A DNA stretch of 64,000 nucleotides from Ophiura sarsii (GCA_035610835.1 CM069447.1:44117893-44181892), one strand, 5' to 3'. Shown: positions 11,139 to 23,958, counted from the stretch's first letter. The notes: a model not told the origin generated them from the sequence alone. Translations and numbers: made by a program.

Positions 11139-11583
11139 ATGTGATGTGATCTGTGAAGACCCGTCGGATGTCGCAAAATGTGAACTAGGGATTATGGGTC
11201 ATTTTTAAAAAAAATAAAAAATAAAAATAAAAAAACTTTTTTTTTTTAAAGATTTTTTTAAAGAAAATTAGTTTCCAATACTTTGTATCATCATCTTTCA
11301 TTAGATTTCACCTTCAAAAACTTACTTAAGTCACTTTTATTATTAACCTTATAATGTTATTATATTGAATTATGTATCTTTTTTGGCCTGTTTTCATGAT
11401 TTCTTGTTTTGTAGCTTTTGATGACATCACAATCATCATTCACTCATATTTTTTTTTGTAGTGATCGTAGAAAAATGATCGAAACAGTTCTGTAATCAGC
11501 ACAGTTTTAGCTTTCTTATAATATAAATATCTCCAATATGAAAAATGCCACCATGTGGCGGGTTTTCACAGATCGCATCACAT
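11139..11583. mobile_element. MITE with 25-bp terminal inverted repeats (ATGTGATGTGATCTGTGAA)
   Basis: Bases 11139-11163 and 11559-11583 are inverted repeats with two mismatches (ATGTGATGYGATCTGTGAAR tip). The 445-bp interior is AT-rich with poly-A/T runs and no frame. I could not define a clear target duplication. Confidence 0.7.
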
Positions 11584-12169
11584 ATGCCAAAATACAAATT
11601 TACAATGTTTTCAGTCAACTCTCCCTCTGTATTTGGGACATTTCTTTATTTTAGAATTTTAATTGTATTTTGTTCACATTAATTTTTACTTGACAAATTT
11701 ATCAGTATACGAGTAGAACTAATGTACTATGTTGTTTAACCTTTCCTTTTTAACTCTAGTGGCGGGAAAAACATGTAACACTCACTTTTTGGAAAATAAA
11801 CATGTGTATTGATATTATTTGTGAATTCCTTTTCCTTTCTAAACACGTAATCGTCGATATCTCATTATAATACATCAGGCTCACGATAAGTTTCCCGCGA
11901 GCCGCTTTCGGTAAGCAAAACTTGTGCCTTTGGCTTAACCCAGGACAGAGTTACTTTCGATAAGAAGTTTTGTATTCAAAGTGAGGGCACAAAAAGTTCA
12001 CATTTAATAGTATTACCACAGATCCTGTCGATGGTTTGAAGCCACAAAGGCATATCTACAATGGCTGCCATGTGTATTGTTGCATTTCCGCAACTGGGTT
12101 GCAGCATACAGCGTTAAAAAGTTTAGAAATATGTGGCAGCTATTTATACAGATAGTGACTTTTCACATC
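11584..12169. other. No feature recognised
   Basis: AT-rich non-coding DNA. I see neither conserved protein blocks nor clear repeats here. Confidence 0.5.
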
Positions 12170-12363
12170 ACTAAAAATCTGAGTAAAAAAACCACCTCTA
12201 CTCCCACCCAACTCAATATGATTGAATACATTAAAAAAACAAATTCTCCGCCTTCGGCGGCGGCGCATAAAAAAAAATCCCCCCTTACGGCGGCCAAACA
12301 AACAAAATCCCCCCGAACCCAACTTCCTACCCCCGACCCCCTGAAAATCTAATGGTGCGTCCC
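12170..12363. mobile_element. Truncated MITE of the GGGACGCACCATT family (right end only)
   Basis: The right end AATGGTGCGTCCC followed by TAA matches the ends of the complete family members at 14127-14373 and 48351-48614, as do the CACCCAACTC and CAACTTCCTACCC stretches. The left inverted repeat is missing. The apparent frame across it (a Lys/Thr/Pro-rich 91 residues) is an artefact. Confidence 0.6.
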
Positions 12364-12656
12364 TAACACCAATTGCTCAGCATAATGTAGATAGGCCAAG
12401 CAAACCCCATATAACAACTGGCAGCTATTACAGATAAGACCTTTTGGTACTAAATCCTCGCTGTGTGGTATTCAAGTTCACCATCACCAGTCTCTAGTAT
12501 CAACACGTATTCCATGAACTGTTTATAGCTAAGCTATTAACAGTAACTTATGTAATTTCCATATTTGATATCGTTTGCAGTATAAAAACGTATAAGCCCT
12601 CTTCTAAAATGAAATCGGGACGGGTTTGTATTGCTTGTATTGCTTAAACATTTAAA

Positions 12657-12893
12657 CGTAACCCCCTGAGAACTAGCGGCCGATTGGTTGACATTTTTAG
12701 AATGTGTCAAAGTGTCAAATATTGTGCCAATCAGAGACATCGTTAGAATAATTACAATTTTCAAAAATATTAGCATAAAATGTTTATAAGCAAAACTGTA
12801 ATTGGTTATCAAAATGATTATATTATCATGTAATTGACCAATGGGAATTATTGTATGAAAGACCGGTAGTGCCCAGGGGGGTTTAAAAGGGGT
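12657..12893. mobile_element. MITE with GTTAACCCC-type ends (family copy 2)
   Basis: Diverged relative of 10856-11083, sharing TGTCAAATATTGTGCCAATC and AGTGCCCAGGGGG. It lies 1.6 kb from copy 1 and is not part of the gene duplication. Confidence 0.6.
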
Positions 12894-13236
12894 TACAAAA
12901 CCTGTCACATTTGGCTTATTTTTCAGCCGAATTTGTTTAAGAAGATGAAGTATATAAATCATTCTTAAATTATTTACAGATGTTTGTATTGTTTGTCCTG
13001 TCTTTCCCTGCCTGTATGTTGGTCGGTCAGTGCTGGTAATTGACGGGTCAACATCGTGTCCTGTATTTTATGTACGTTTTTATCAATTGTATTGTATTTT
13101 TAATGATTGAATGAACAAGAATGATGAAATATAACGTTATACAAACGACAACAATGTTGATGGTTCAGTGCACCCATCAAGGTCAAGCGCCATTTCAATT
13201 TGTATATTACAATTGTTTTGATTCACACCGTATTAA

Positions 13237-13724
13237 AGGGGCACTAAGAGATCCTTCATGGAGGGAGCCCTCAATTTTTTCAGAAGTTTGGTTTTTCACA
13301 TATAATGTTCGTAATGTTTATATACGAAAATTGTAGAGCTTAATTTATAGGATTTCATGTGAAATTCATAGATTTGATAGAGTTTTGAGTTTACTCAAAT
13401 TCATATAAAAGGCCACAGATGGCATCTTACTTATTTGTTTCATGTTTATTCAAACTAACCTTGAAGACCGACCATGGCTTGTTACATTGTAAATAGTCAT
13501 GACCTCCCTGATTCAATTAGTGGTGATTTTTAACCAAAAAAAGAAAAGTGAAAAGCACTAATATATATACCTTCGGAAATGCTGAAAAATGTATTTATTT
13601 TTCATTTTTACTGATTTGTTTTGAAGAAATCTTACATCAGAGGGTTTCTATGTATATCGTCTATCTAAACAATTAAATGTGAAAATATTGAATTTCATTT
13701 TTTGAAAAATCTCTCTGTGCCCCT
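13237..13724. mobile_element. TTAA-flanked MITE (AGGGGCAC.. family), copy 1
   Basis: Inverted ends AGGGGCACTAAGAGAT and ATCTCTCTGTGCCCCT are flanked by TTAA (13233-13236, 13725-13728), as for piggyBac. Relatives are at 24503-24930 (degraded), 36190-36360 (right end) and, by its tip, 52837-53216. No frame. Confidence 0.72.
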
Positions 13725-14126
13725 TTAACGTCATTTTATAAACGGGAGTATAATTATATGATAGTAGTCACGCTTAAATATTTCGGTCTGAACACTTTCC
13801 ACGCTGCTATTATTAGTTTTACCATATACAAAACAGATTTTTATTTTTAGAAACCTTTCCCAATGTTCAAAGTTTATCACATAGATTATTGAACCAATAC
13901 TAGGCAATATGCATGTTTGTACTTATTACCATGCATTTTCCATTCCAAATATGGTAATGAAATTCAATAATGTTGACACTTTTGAAACATTTTGCGACAT
14001 TTTGGAATGTCGTCTGCAGACGCCTACCGCGTAAACGGTTTAAATGGCTATGTCTAGCAGTATGCAGATCTGTAATGTTTATATTCGTTGAAAAATTTAA
14101 GGTAAACAGTAATTTCAACATTCTAA

Positions 14127-14373
14127 GGGACGCACCATTTGACTTCAAGGGGGGAGGTAGGAAGTGTTTTTTTTAACTTCACCCACTAGGCCTATATCAG
14201 GTCCCAAAAAAACTTCACCCACTTCAGATGAGTAAAAAAATTAAAAAACACCTTTGCCCACCCAACTCTTAAAGGTACATAATATTAAAAAAACTTCGCC
14301 GCCTTCAACAGAAAAAAAAATCCACCCGACACCAACTTCCTACCCAACCCCTTCAAGTTTAATGGTGCGTCCC
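14127..14373. mobile_element. MITE of the GGGACGCACCATT family, copy 2
   Basis: Inverted ends GGGACGCACCATTTGACTTC and the complement of GGGACGCACCATTAAACTTG. The left flank is TAA. The 247-bp interior has CACCCA/TTCACCCACT words and A-runs. Confidence 0.72.
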
Positions 14374-14674
14374 TATAAGGCTAAGCATACTGGAATGTAT
14401 AAGATACAAAGTGTAATCACACGTGAAATGAATGTGTGAATATCAAGGTAAAACGAGTGTTGCACGGACATGTTTGTACTTCACCTACATTTGTCATGTT
14501 TGTATAGCGTGCTTTCAAAATGATTTCGAAACAAATTAACATGTTTAGCGTCACTCTTCCGCTTCCATTTTTGGGTCCGCTTCAATTATCTTTTTATTAT
14601 TTATTTCAGTCATAACATTGTGTTATTCATGTTTTTCAGAGTTGAGATGTTTGTAACAACTTTGTTTCTTTCTT

Positions 14675-14988
14675 AGGCCAAAAAAAAAAGAAGGTTTGTC
14701 TCAGATGACATGAGAGACTGAAAATCTAATGCGGTCTGCGGATTTTTTTTTTAATTTTTTTTCTTCAATTTAGACCTGATCGTCATTTGTTTGGTCAAAA
14801 AGTTGAATTTTGCAAGATTATTTTGAGAAAATTGAAAAAGAAAAAAAAATTGGAAAAAAAATTGGAAAAAAATTGAAAAAAAAAAATTGAAAAAAAAAAA
14901 AAAAAATCCACTAAAAAAAAAGCTTACGCGGGCGGTTTCGGGAATGCGCGCGGGTCATCTGAGACAAACCTTTTTTTTTTTTTGGCCT
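14675..14988. mobile_element. Harbinger-like MITE with TTA target duplication, fold-back
   Basis: TTAGGCCAAAAAAAA at the left and TTTTTTTGGCCTTA at the right, with GGTTTGTCTCAGATGAC repeated inverted as GTCATCTGAGACAAACC. TTA on both sides fits the 3-bp TWA target of PIF/Harbinger elements. The interior is A/T runs. Confidence 0.7.
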
Positions 14989-15348
14989 TATATTTAGCAT
15001 TTTAAACAAGTTTTGTCGTGAACAACCCCTCAGAATCATGAAATTCAAAGTCCTCTTCCTTTCTAAGATTCACACACACATTTTATCACTATAACAAGGA
15101 TTTTGCACTAAAAAGATTAAACAAAAAGGGCCTTTTCATTCCTTTTTTGGAACAGGTCCAAACGCTAAACATGTTTTTTACTTTTTGCCTTATACATGTC
15201 AACACGGTCTTATGGTATTACATGTATTTATTCGTACTCCTCTGTTGGAGGCTTGATGAATGTATTGTATGTTGTTAAACTAAATAAAGCGTCATTTTTA
15301 CAAAGAATGTTAGCTTGCAAAAATATAACTTATATTCTTCCATTTTAC

Positions 15349-15550
15349 TCTCTTAAATCAAAAGATTGAAAATTCAATCTTAAAGATTGTGCTGAGGGAA
15401 GGATCTTAAAATATTAATATTCAATCTAATAGAATCAAATGTCAATATACGAATTCAAATTTCACTCCATTAGATTGAAAATTGTCAATCTTTTAAGATC
15501 CTTCCCTCAGCACAATTAAATCTTTAAGATTGACTTTTCAATCTTTTTTG
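15349..15550. mobile_element. Fold-back relative of the GATTGAAA-motif MITE
   Basis: It starts with TACTCTCTTAAAT as in 9905-10367 and is filled with GATTGAAA / TTCAATC words. An inner pair, GTGCTGAGGGAAGGATCTTA and TAAGATCCTTCCCTCAGCAC, forms a 20-bp perfect stem (about 15390-15409 and 15494-15514). The right tip is not preserved. Confidence 0.65.
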
Positions 15551-15639
15551 AAACCATTAAATGTTTATTGTATGGTTTCAAAAAAGATATCCGGGGATAA
15601 AGCTGTCAGTACCAGGTAAGACTACGGGTCAAATTTGGG

Positions 15640-15710
15640 GGGAAATTCCGGCCCTCGCCGGCGAAGGGAATCGAACACAGGTCACCTGCGTTGAAGTCCG
15701 CAGCCCTTTT
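15640..15710 (-). repeat. tRNA-like fragment (probable SINE remnant)
   Basis: On the minus strand a stem CTGCG/CGCAG with an eight-base loop is followed by GTTCGATTCCC, a B-box-like T arm. No A box is visible, so it is not a functional tRNA. It could be a tRNA-derived SINE piece. Confidence 0.35.
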
Positions 15711-16713
15711 ATGGCAAAAAGATGTATCTTAGATGTACTTTCCTAATGATATACTTCCTTTTAACATGGATTGTGTTAACTTGGTTCTATAATCCTCACT
15801 TAGGAAAAGGTTGCAAATTGTAAAGACAATAAAAGTAATATACGGCCTTTTACCACAACATGATTTATGGAACTTTGATCATGTTAAAAGGAAGTATACT
15901 GTTAGAAAACTACATATAAGATACATTCTTTTGCCATACACTAGCCACCTTTCCTTTCATTATTATCTATTGACTTTCTATTGTTGCATCAGCCCTTTAT
16001 TTTGTAGGAAGAGGTCTCCCGCCTGGTCACGGCGTATGAACAGCCCGTTATCTAGCCAAGAGCCCATTATTAGACAAAGGTTTTTGATAACGTCCTCTAG
16101 CTCACATAACGTCGTCTGCCCTGGAGGGTCATTCCATGTCAAATCACCCAATGGATTTAACCCTACCCTCTTCAAATTTGCTCAAATTTGGTTTATAAGG
16201 TAACTTTGGCTCAACAAGCTCAAATTTTAAAATCAAAAATTCACCCGACTTACGGTTTTCGCGATACTGCGCGCGCATTGTCGACGATTTCGATCAAAAT
16301 GAGCGCAACCGTCAACTTTCAAATGACCATAAATCAGTAATCCCTGGGTCAAATTGGCTGAAATTTGTGTTTTTGGAAAGGGAATTGCATAAGGAATCCA
16401 AATCTGCCATTATTTCTCAAGCATAAGCATGTTAAGTTTTCATGACCTCTTGACCTTTACTTTGACCTTGAATTTGACCTCGTGGATCACGTGATTTGGA
16501 GATGACGTTTGGTGACATTATACCCCCACATGTTTTCTACATAATATCAAAAAATTAGAGATATAATATTTTCTGTTTTCTTTCCAGGGCTTCTCAAAGT
16601 TGGATACTTGGGCAACAAATTTGCTTTTTCCTAGACAATTACATGTAAAGTCTATATTCATATTCATTTCCATAGGAATTTCACGTTTTTGCACAACTAT
16701 CAAACTTTGAGAT

Positions 16714-16813
16714 NNNNNNNNNNNNNNNNNNNNNNNNNNNNNNNNNNNNNNNNNNNNNNNNNNNNNNNNNNNNNNNNNNNNNNNNNNNNNNNNNNNNNNN
16801 NNNNNNNNNNNNN
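16714..16813. other. Assembly gap (100 N)
   Basis: Exactly 100 N, the conventional placeholder for a gap of unknown size. The true distance between flanks is not known. Confidence 0.98.
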
Positions 16814-16863
16814 CTATCCAGCAGAGGATTGAATTCTAGATCTTGGTGCATGTGTAGGTACAA

Positions 16864-17115
16864 TTGCATGAATGGTTCGTCACAATTTATTTACAGGCTT
16901 TACTAAACATTTATAACTCAGGCCGTCAAGGGCTTAGGTCATCTCATGATTCTACACGTCTTGCCATCCCTAAAACTAAAAGATCATTTGGGGATAAATC
17001 ATTTTCAGCTTTAGAACCAAGAATGTGGAATGACCTACCAAGTTCTGTGGGTGCCGCCCCAAATGTGAAACGTTTTAAAAAGCTTTTAAAAACTCATCCG
17101 TTCCCTGTTGAATAA
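16864..17115 (+). pseudogene. C-terminal end of a CR1/jockey-type LINE reverse transcriptase
   Basis: The frame contains SSHDSTRLAIPKTKRSFGDK, then FSALEPRMWNDLPSSV and VKRFKKLLKTHPF before a stop. This is the standard C-terminal block of CR1/jockey LINE ORF2 (R.S..T...P..R....G..SF....P..WN.LP......VK.FK..LK). The upstream part is missing across the assembly gap, so it may be 5'-truncated or simply unassembled. Confidence 0.75.
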
Positions 17116-17229
17116 TTCAGCCTTTTTTTACACACTTAATATTGTATATATATATTAGTCTTTTAGTGGTATTCATCACTTTTTAAATGCATATCTTTTA
17201 CATAATGTATATAAGAATGAGTTGCACAT

Positions 17230-20200
17230 TGCGGGTTTATGTCAAAAAAATGCACATCCCAAAGGTTTGCAAAAGAGAAGCGATGCTGGGAATGTGTAAT
17301 TGAAATATTTTCAAAGGGGTGCGGGAAAGGGGAGCGACATAGATTATGTTTAAATCACGCATTTTGAAAGGGGTGCGAGTACTGTTATGGCACTTTTTCT
17401 CATTTAGAGTGCGTTACACTCTCGCCTATTTCAAAATGTCATGTCTCAAGAGTTGGGAGAAAGAATAGGGATGTTGAATGATGTGTAATTTAAACATTTT
17501 CAAAGGGGTGCGGGTGATAAGAATGCGTTGCACATTACTATTGTATGTCAAAAAATCACATCTCAAAAGTTTGCGAAAGAGAAGCGATGCTGGGAATGTG
17601 TAATTGAAACATTTTCAAAGGGGTGCGGGGAAGGGAAACGACATAGATTATGTTTAAATCACGCATTTTCGATGGGGTGCGGGCGAGTATACTGTTATCA
17701 TGGTTTTGGCGCTATTTCCTATTTAGAGTGCGTTGCACTCTCGCCTATTTCAAAACATCATGTCTCAAGTGTTGGGTGAAAGAATAGGGATGTTAGATGA
17801 TGTGTAATTTAAACATTTTCAAATGGGTGCGGGTATGAGAATGCGTTTGCGCATTGCTGGGTTTATGTCAAAAACCACATCTCAAAAGTTGGGAGAAAGA
17901 GAAGCGATGCTGGGGATGTGTAATTAAAAAAAATCAAAGGGGTGCGGGAAAGGGGAGCGACATAGATTATGTTTAAATCAGGCATTTTGAAAGGGGTGCG
18001 AGTACTGTTATGGCGCTATTTTCCCATTTAGAGTGCGTTGCATTCTCACCTATTTCAAAATATCATGTCTCAAGAGTTGGGACAAAGAATAGGGATGTTA
18101 AATGATGTGTAATTTAAACATTTTCAAAGGGGCGCGGGTGATAAGAATGCGTTGCACATTGCTGATTTATGTCAAAAAATCACATCTTAAAGTTTGCGAA
18201 AGAGAAGCGATGCTGGGAATGTGGAATTGAAACATTTTCAAAGGGGTGCGGGGAAGGGAAACGACATAGATTATGTTTATATCACGCATTTTCAAAGGGG
18301 TGCGAGTATACTGTTATCATGGTTATGGCGCTATTTCCCATTTAGTGTGCGTTGCACTCTCGCCTTTTTCAAAACATCATGTCTCAAGAGTTGGGAGAAA
18401 GAATTGGGATGTTGAATGATGTGTAATTTAAAAAAATTCAAAGGGGTGCGGGTGATAAGAATGCGTTGCACATTACTATTGTATGTCAAAAAATCACATC
18501 TCAAAAGTTTGCGAAAGAGAAGCGATGCTGGGAATGTGTAATTGAAACATTTTCAAAGGGGTGCGGGGAAGGGAAACGACATAGATTATGTTTAAATCAC
18601 GCATTTTCAAAGGGGTGCGAGTATACTGTTATCATGGTTATGGCGCTATTTCCCATTTAGAGTGCGTTGCACTCTCGCCTATTTCAAAATGTAATGTCTC
18701 AAGAGTTGGGAGAAAGAATAGGGATGTTGAATGATGTGTAATTTAAACATTTTCAAAGGGGTGCGGTTGATAAGAATGCGTTGCACATTACTGTTGTATG
18801 TCAAAAAATCACATCTCAAAAGTTTGCGAAAGAGAAGCGATGCTGGGAATGTGTAATTGAAAACATTTCAAAGGGGTGCGGGAAAGGTGATTGACATAGA
18901 TTATTGTTTAAATCAGGCATTTTGAAAGGGGTGCGAGTACTGTTATGGCACTATATTCCCATTTAGAGTGCGTTGCACTCTCGCCTATTTCAAAATATCA
19001 TGTCTCAAGAGTTGGGAGAAAGAATAGGGATGTTGAATGGTGTGTAATTTAAACATTTTCAAAGGGGTGCGACTGCGGGTGATAAGAATGCGTTGCAGGA
19101 TTACGGGAAAGGGGAGCGACTGTGACCCGTCACATCAAAATGGACATGTTGGTGGCATGAGTCAATTCTGAGTTATTGTCATGACTTGAAAGAACACATT
19201 TTAAGCTTGAAAATGATACCATGTTGAAGGTGATCGGACTTTTTAATCACAAGATACGAGTTGAAGAAGCATATTTTTTCTATTATGTTCTTTATATTTC
19301 ACCAAATATATTGGCCTCTATCTCAAAACTGTGTTTGCCGACAACATGTCTTTTTTGACGCGACTGGTAGATTATGTTTAAATCACGCATTTTCAAAGGG
19401 GTGCGAGTACTGTTATGGCGCTATTTTCCCATAGTGTGCGTTGTACTCTTATCTCGTCTATTTAAAAAAAATCATGTATCAAGAGTTGGGAGAAAGAATA
19501 GGGATGTTGAATGATGTGTAATTTAAACATTTACAAAGGGGTGCGGGTGATAAGAATGCGTTGCGCATTGCTGGTTTATATCAAAAAAATCACATCTCAA
19601 AAGTTTTCGAAAAAGAAGCGATGCTGGGAATGTGTTATTGAAACATTTTCAAAGGGGTGCGGCCCGTGCGGGAAAGGGGAGCGGTATAAAACATGTTTAA
19701 ATCATGCATATTCAAAGGGGTGCGGATAGTAAGTGTGTAGGCCTACATGTGTTACACATTCGCCTATGTCAGGGATGTGTAATTGAAACATTTCCAAAGG
19801 GTGCGGGAAAGGAGAGCAATACAAGTTATGTTTAAATTATGTATTTCCAAAGGGGGATACGGGTACTAGATTGCGCTACACTACTCTCGCCTTTGTCAAA
19901 ATATTTCATATCAAGAGTTTGGAAAAGGGGAGCGATGTGCATGGGTAGTATTTCGATGTTTCTGTATGGTTTGTAAAGTGCCTATAAGCTATGTGTTATA
20001 TGCGCTATACGTTTTTATTAGGCCTATTATCATTATTATTAGTATTAGTATTACTACGTGTGTTAACACTTTCGCCTTTGTCAAAACATTTCGAAGTAAA
20101 GAGTTTGGAGAAACGAGAGTGATGTTGGGGATGTGTAAATGGCACATTTTTAAAGGGTTTGGAAAAAGAAAACGATATAAGTTATGTTTAAACTATCAAA

Positions 20201-20300
20201 ATATTTTATCTCAAGAGTTTGGATAAATGAGAGCGATGTTTTGTGGATGTGTATTGAAACATTTTCAAAGGGTGCGGGAAATTCGAGGGATGCAAATTAT
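17230..20300. repeat. Satellite-like tandem array, unit about 316 bp, GGGGTGCG motif
   Basis: Starts of GATAAGAATGCGTTGCACAT-type segments recur at about 17514, 17835, 18137, 18453, 18769, 19078 and 19546. Each unit contains three CAAAGGGGTGCG boxes, AGAGAAGCGATGCTGGGAAT, AGATTATGTTTAAATCACGC and GAGTGCGTTGCACTCTCGCC. Units are close in sequence in the middle and decay after 19.7 kb. About 19108-19375 is interrupted by unrelated DNA. Short frames (such as repeated MHITIVCQKITSQKF) come from the repeat, not from a gene. Confidence 0.9.
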
Positions 20301-20344
20301 GTTTCAATCATGCATTTAGTTGTATTAAAGTGGTGCGGTTACTA

Positions 20345-20466
20345 AGAGCGTGTTTCTGCTGGGACACTGCAAAAAGATTATTGCCGATTATTGCCGGGTT
20401 CTGCCTGTTTCAGCTGGGCAAACTTAGAGTTTATTAGCGGTTTCTTCCCCAGCAGAAACACGCTCT
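20345..20466. mobile_element. 122-bp MITE with 19-bp perfect terminal inverted repeats
   Basis: AGAGCGTGTTTCTGCTGGG at 20345-20363 is exactly inverted at 20448-20466. The interior has a duplicated ATTATTGCCG. The superfamily is not evident. Confidence 0.72.
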
Positions 20467-21750
20467 GTGTGAGCGTTGCACTTTCGCATAATGTCAATAT
20501 ATCTTACTTCGAAAGTTTGGAACAGAAGGTGATAATTTTTCACTCTCAAGTTCAATCCTAAATATTCAAGTAACTTTAAAATGTAACAATTGATCCATTC
20601 ATCTTTATAAAATAAGATATTTTGATGGCATATTATGCTTGATTTAACACCACGACTTTTGTATTCTGAATGGAAACCACCAAATGTCTCTAAAGATTCT
20701 CAACGTCATCAACTTACCATAGGCCCACCCCACAGTTTTATTCAATTCATTTTAACTTTGGAATAATTTTCACTCTCAAGTTCACTCTAAAATTAACTTC
20801 AAAATATCAAAGAGAAAAACTGAAATCACTGAAATATTATTCTAAATGTTTTTGCCCTTTACATTAATGTCTCCAGATATCTCAGTTTTTGACTTTAAGA
20901 AATGTTCATTAATTGTATAAACCTACTAAAAAGATAAGACAGTAGTTTGGGTACTCAGTGTCTTCTCTCAATTTGCAGCAGGCAAAATGTTCTAAACGTT
21001 AAATTGCTAGTAGTGTACTAGTATATTGTAATTTTTAAAACACTGGCTTTGCATTGACCGCAAACAGTCATGCCAGTACAAGGACACAAACACCCCTACA
21101 CTCACTCCTGGGTATTGTCGCGTGTAGGCTATAATTGAGCCAATAAGTCTGCGTGTCTCTGGCCTGACAAATCATGGTCAAACCAAACAGAATCTGAACT
21201 GGATAAAAAGCCTTGTAGTCGACTTGTAATGTGTACAGTACAACCCAAACATACACATTGTGCAATGTGCATTGAAATTTACTACAGGGCAAAGGCATTT
21301 ATTTACCAAGGCCAGGTCATTGTACATGTATACCCACCCGGCAGGTTTCTATTACCTGCCATGGTATACCGAGGCTATACAGTGTTGTGTACGACAATGC
21401 CAGTAGTGAATGTATCACACGCGGCGCTCATGCAGCGCTATAGCACAAAAACATAAATAAAGTTTGCATAATATAGGGACCTAAATATATCCACATAAAT
21501 TCAGGAAAGAAAACTTCACATGTTATAATGCTTTAGTTCCATTAAAACGATAATTGTAGTTGTGATATTTCATGTTCATATACGAGGATACTTTTCGAAT
21601 GCGTGTATTTTTCCCGCGAATTCTCTTCTCTATCAAACGTACTCGAAACTCGATTGGAATTGGTCAATATCAACCACGTGGTTTGAAATTCGAATATGCG
21701 TGTTCGAAAATCGAGTACGTATATCAATACGTGTATAGATATACGTTATG
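20467..21750. other. No gene recognised
   Basis: Non-coding, AT-rich, with scattered AGGCCTAC and TACATGTA words. Two CACTCTCAAGTTCA segments (about 20539 and 20770) hint at an old short duplication. Small frames here match nothing I know. Confidence 0.5.
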
Positions 21751-21759
21751 GCGGACTCG

Positions 21760-22236
21760 GCCAACCATAAGCGTCGTCTGGGGATCATCTATCCACACAC
21801 AACTGCTGCTGCTGTTTAGCCATAGTCCTTTAGAGAACCGTCGGCATTCTCGTGCTTGCTTTCACTCTTGCTGCTACCAAACCGCCGTCTGTCCACTCTC
21901 TGATGTTGTCTGTCCAAGCAGTTTTTCTGCGTCCTGGTAGAGCCTTCCCTTCTACCTCTCCTTCAATAGTAGCTATTACTATGCTTTCCGCACGTCGCTT
22001 CCAGTGACCATACTTTGCACGCTTCCTCTTCCTTAGTTGGGCTAGCAGTCCCTCTTCTTCTATCACCCCTATTTGCGCACCCATGAGTTTGACTTCTTAT
22101 CAGTCCAGCTGATGTGTAGCACTCTGCGCCAAACCCACATTTCAAATGCTGTGATACAGCTCTTGTCTCTTTCTTTGAGGGTCCAACTTTCAGAGCCATA
22201 AAGCGCTGTACTCCATACCAGTGACCGGACCAGCTG
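21760..22236 (-). pseudogene. RTE-like LINE, C-terminal part (fragment 3 of 3)
   Basis: Minus-strand translation gives WSTALYGSESWTLKERD, FEMWVWRRVLHISWTD, RKRKRAKYGHWKRRAE and GRRKTAWTDNIREWT, with frameshifts. These are the classic C-terminal blocks of RTE-clade LINEs (BovB-like: YG.ESW...., F..W.WRR.L...W, K...GH..RR, GRR...W.D.I). It continues exactly from fragment 2 (32550-33037): the two are separated only by the 10.3-kb insertion and its 9-bp target duplication GACCAGCTG. Non-functional. Confidence 0.82.
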
Positions 22237-22395
22237 GGTGCTTCCCATCAGTCCGAAGTCCCATCAGTCCGAAGACCCGCTAGTCCGAAAAATGAAAAAA
22301 ATAATTCGGACTAACGGGCCTTCGGACTGGCGGGGTGTTTTTATTTTATTTTATTTTTCGGACTAGCGGGCCTTCGGACTGACGGGGCGTTTTGG

Positions 22396-23030
22396 ATAAT
22401 TTACAATAAATAGTATTTAGTTGTGTTTTTTTTGGCTATGACTCAGGGGGTGCCACTTCAAAACATTTGGGTATTTTCAAGTATAAATAACTCGAAAACC
22501 AAAATAGATATGACCACCGGGTGAGGTCATGTGAATGGGTAAATGGATGAATTAAAGTACTAAAATATTAAGTCAGGGGGTACTACTCCCTACGGGTACA
22601 AATATTAAAAGACTTGAATAAATAACCAATGCAAATGATTTTAAAAAAAGAAATGTTATGACTATTTGGTTACTAATTCAAATCATTTTATCGTTAACAT
22701 ATATTGGTCCCCGGGGGTGCACCTACCCATGAACATGTTAAGATTATAAGTTACTACTAACAATATATTGTTATGACTCAGCGGTTCTGAAACAGATGAA
22801 AGAGTTTTGAAAAAAATAATATTGTCCCAGATATCCTGGGGGTTCTCCTCTCCATAATAATTGGACTGCTACCACTCTCGAATAGTAAAGCGTTTTCTTA
22901 ACTGCTACTTGTTATTTTTTATTTATTGATTTGATCTTTGTGCGGCGCATCCGTTTGAGTTTCCTTGCGGTTTAAAATACGGCTTTAATGCCTGTTTATA
23001 TTTAATTGGGTAGCAACAATTTTCTCAAAC
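22396..23030. other. Interior of the 10.3-kb element, no gene
   Basis: AT-rich DNA with two GACTCAG.GG words. No coding block or clear repeat is seen. Confidence 0.45.
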
Positions 23031-23033
23031 TAA

Positions 23034-23958
23034 GGGACCGTTCATTATTTATGCTGGAGGGGTGTTGGGTAAAATATAGGGGGGCGGGTCATGTAACTTT
23101 CATATGTTGAAATAGGGGGGGGGGGGGGCTATGTAACTTTTTATTCTTAAACAGGGGGGGGGGGTTGTGTAATTTTGTTAACTATCAAGATGGTGAGTGG
23201 GGTGATTTTATAGGCTATTTTGGAGTGTAAATGCCATTTTTTTCTGCGCTTCGCGCACATTTTCTTACGACCTATCAACTTCAAAACATGTACTTATGAT
23301 GAGACGACTTTCGGACAGCAAATCTGCTTGGACGATCTGTTGAAAAGACGCCTATATAATCATCAACGGTTGAAAACATGGGGTGTATACAAACATATTA
23401 ATTAGCCTAAAGGCCTATGTTCCCGGGCCAAAATCCAACAATATATGATTAAAAACGGTATTTTCTTGCATGCTTTTCACCCTCTTCTCACTCTCAGCTC
23501 TGCACCTAAGCTCACAATAGTAGAATGTTGCATACGTTTTGTCAGGATGTTCTAACTTTTTTGGGGAAATATAAAGACTCACAAAATCACCCAAAATGTA
23601 TAAATGTATGACAAATTTTCCGCATCGCTACGCTCGTAATGTAGGCCTACTTATATAGTATAATTTCACACAATCAAAAGATCAAGAAGGGGTATCATTA
23701 AATTATTGGCCTTTCAGAGCGGGGCACAAACAGAAACTTACCAACGAATCCATGGACAGATGTGATAAGATGAGATGTGACAAGTTTGGGTGGTTTTTTT
23801 TTGGGGGGGGGGGGGGTGTTGTGTAAAAAACTACTGGTTAGCAGGGGGGGGGGGTCATGTAATTTTCAGTTTCAGCTGTAGGGGGGGTTAGGTAATTTTG
23901 ACATACGAGTCTCGAATTTGTCCCAACCCGCCCTCCACCATAAATAATGAACGGTCCC
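23034..23958. mobile_element. Harbinger-like MITE with TAA duplication, GGGACCGTTCATTATTTATG ends
   Basis: GGGACCGTTCATTATTTATG at the left is mirrored as CATAAATAATGAACGGTCCC at the right. TAA flanks both ends (23031-23033, 23959-23961), a 3-bp TWA target duplication. Subterminal G-rich stretches (GGGGGGGTCATGTAA type) occur on both sides. No transposase frame over 925 bp. Confidence 0.8.

Noticed and set aside
17528..18660. Repeated MHITIVCQKITSQKF-type frames as a tandem gene family
   Set aside because: Frames follow the satellite period and are broken in most units; base-level repetition explains them.
17230..20300. CRISPR array
   Set aside because: Animal DNA; units are about 316 bp and contiguous, without short repeats separated by unique spacers.
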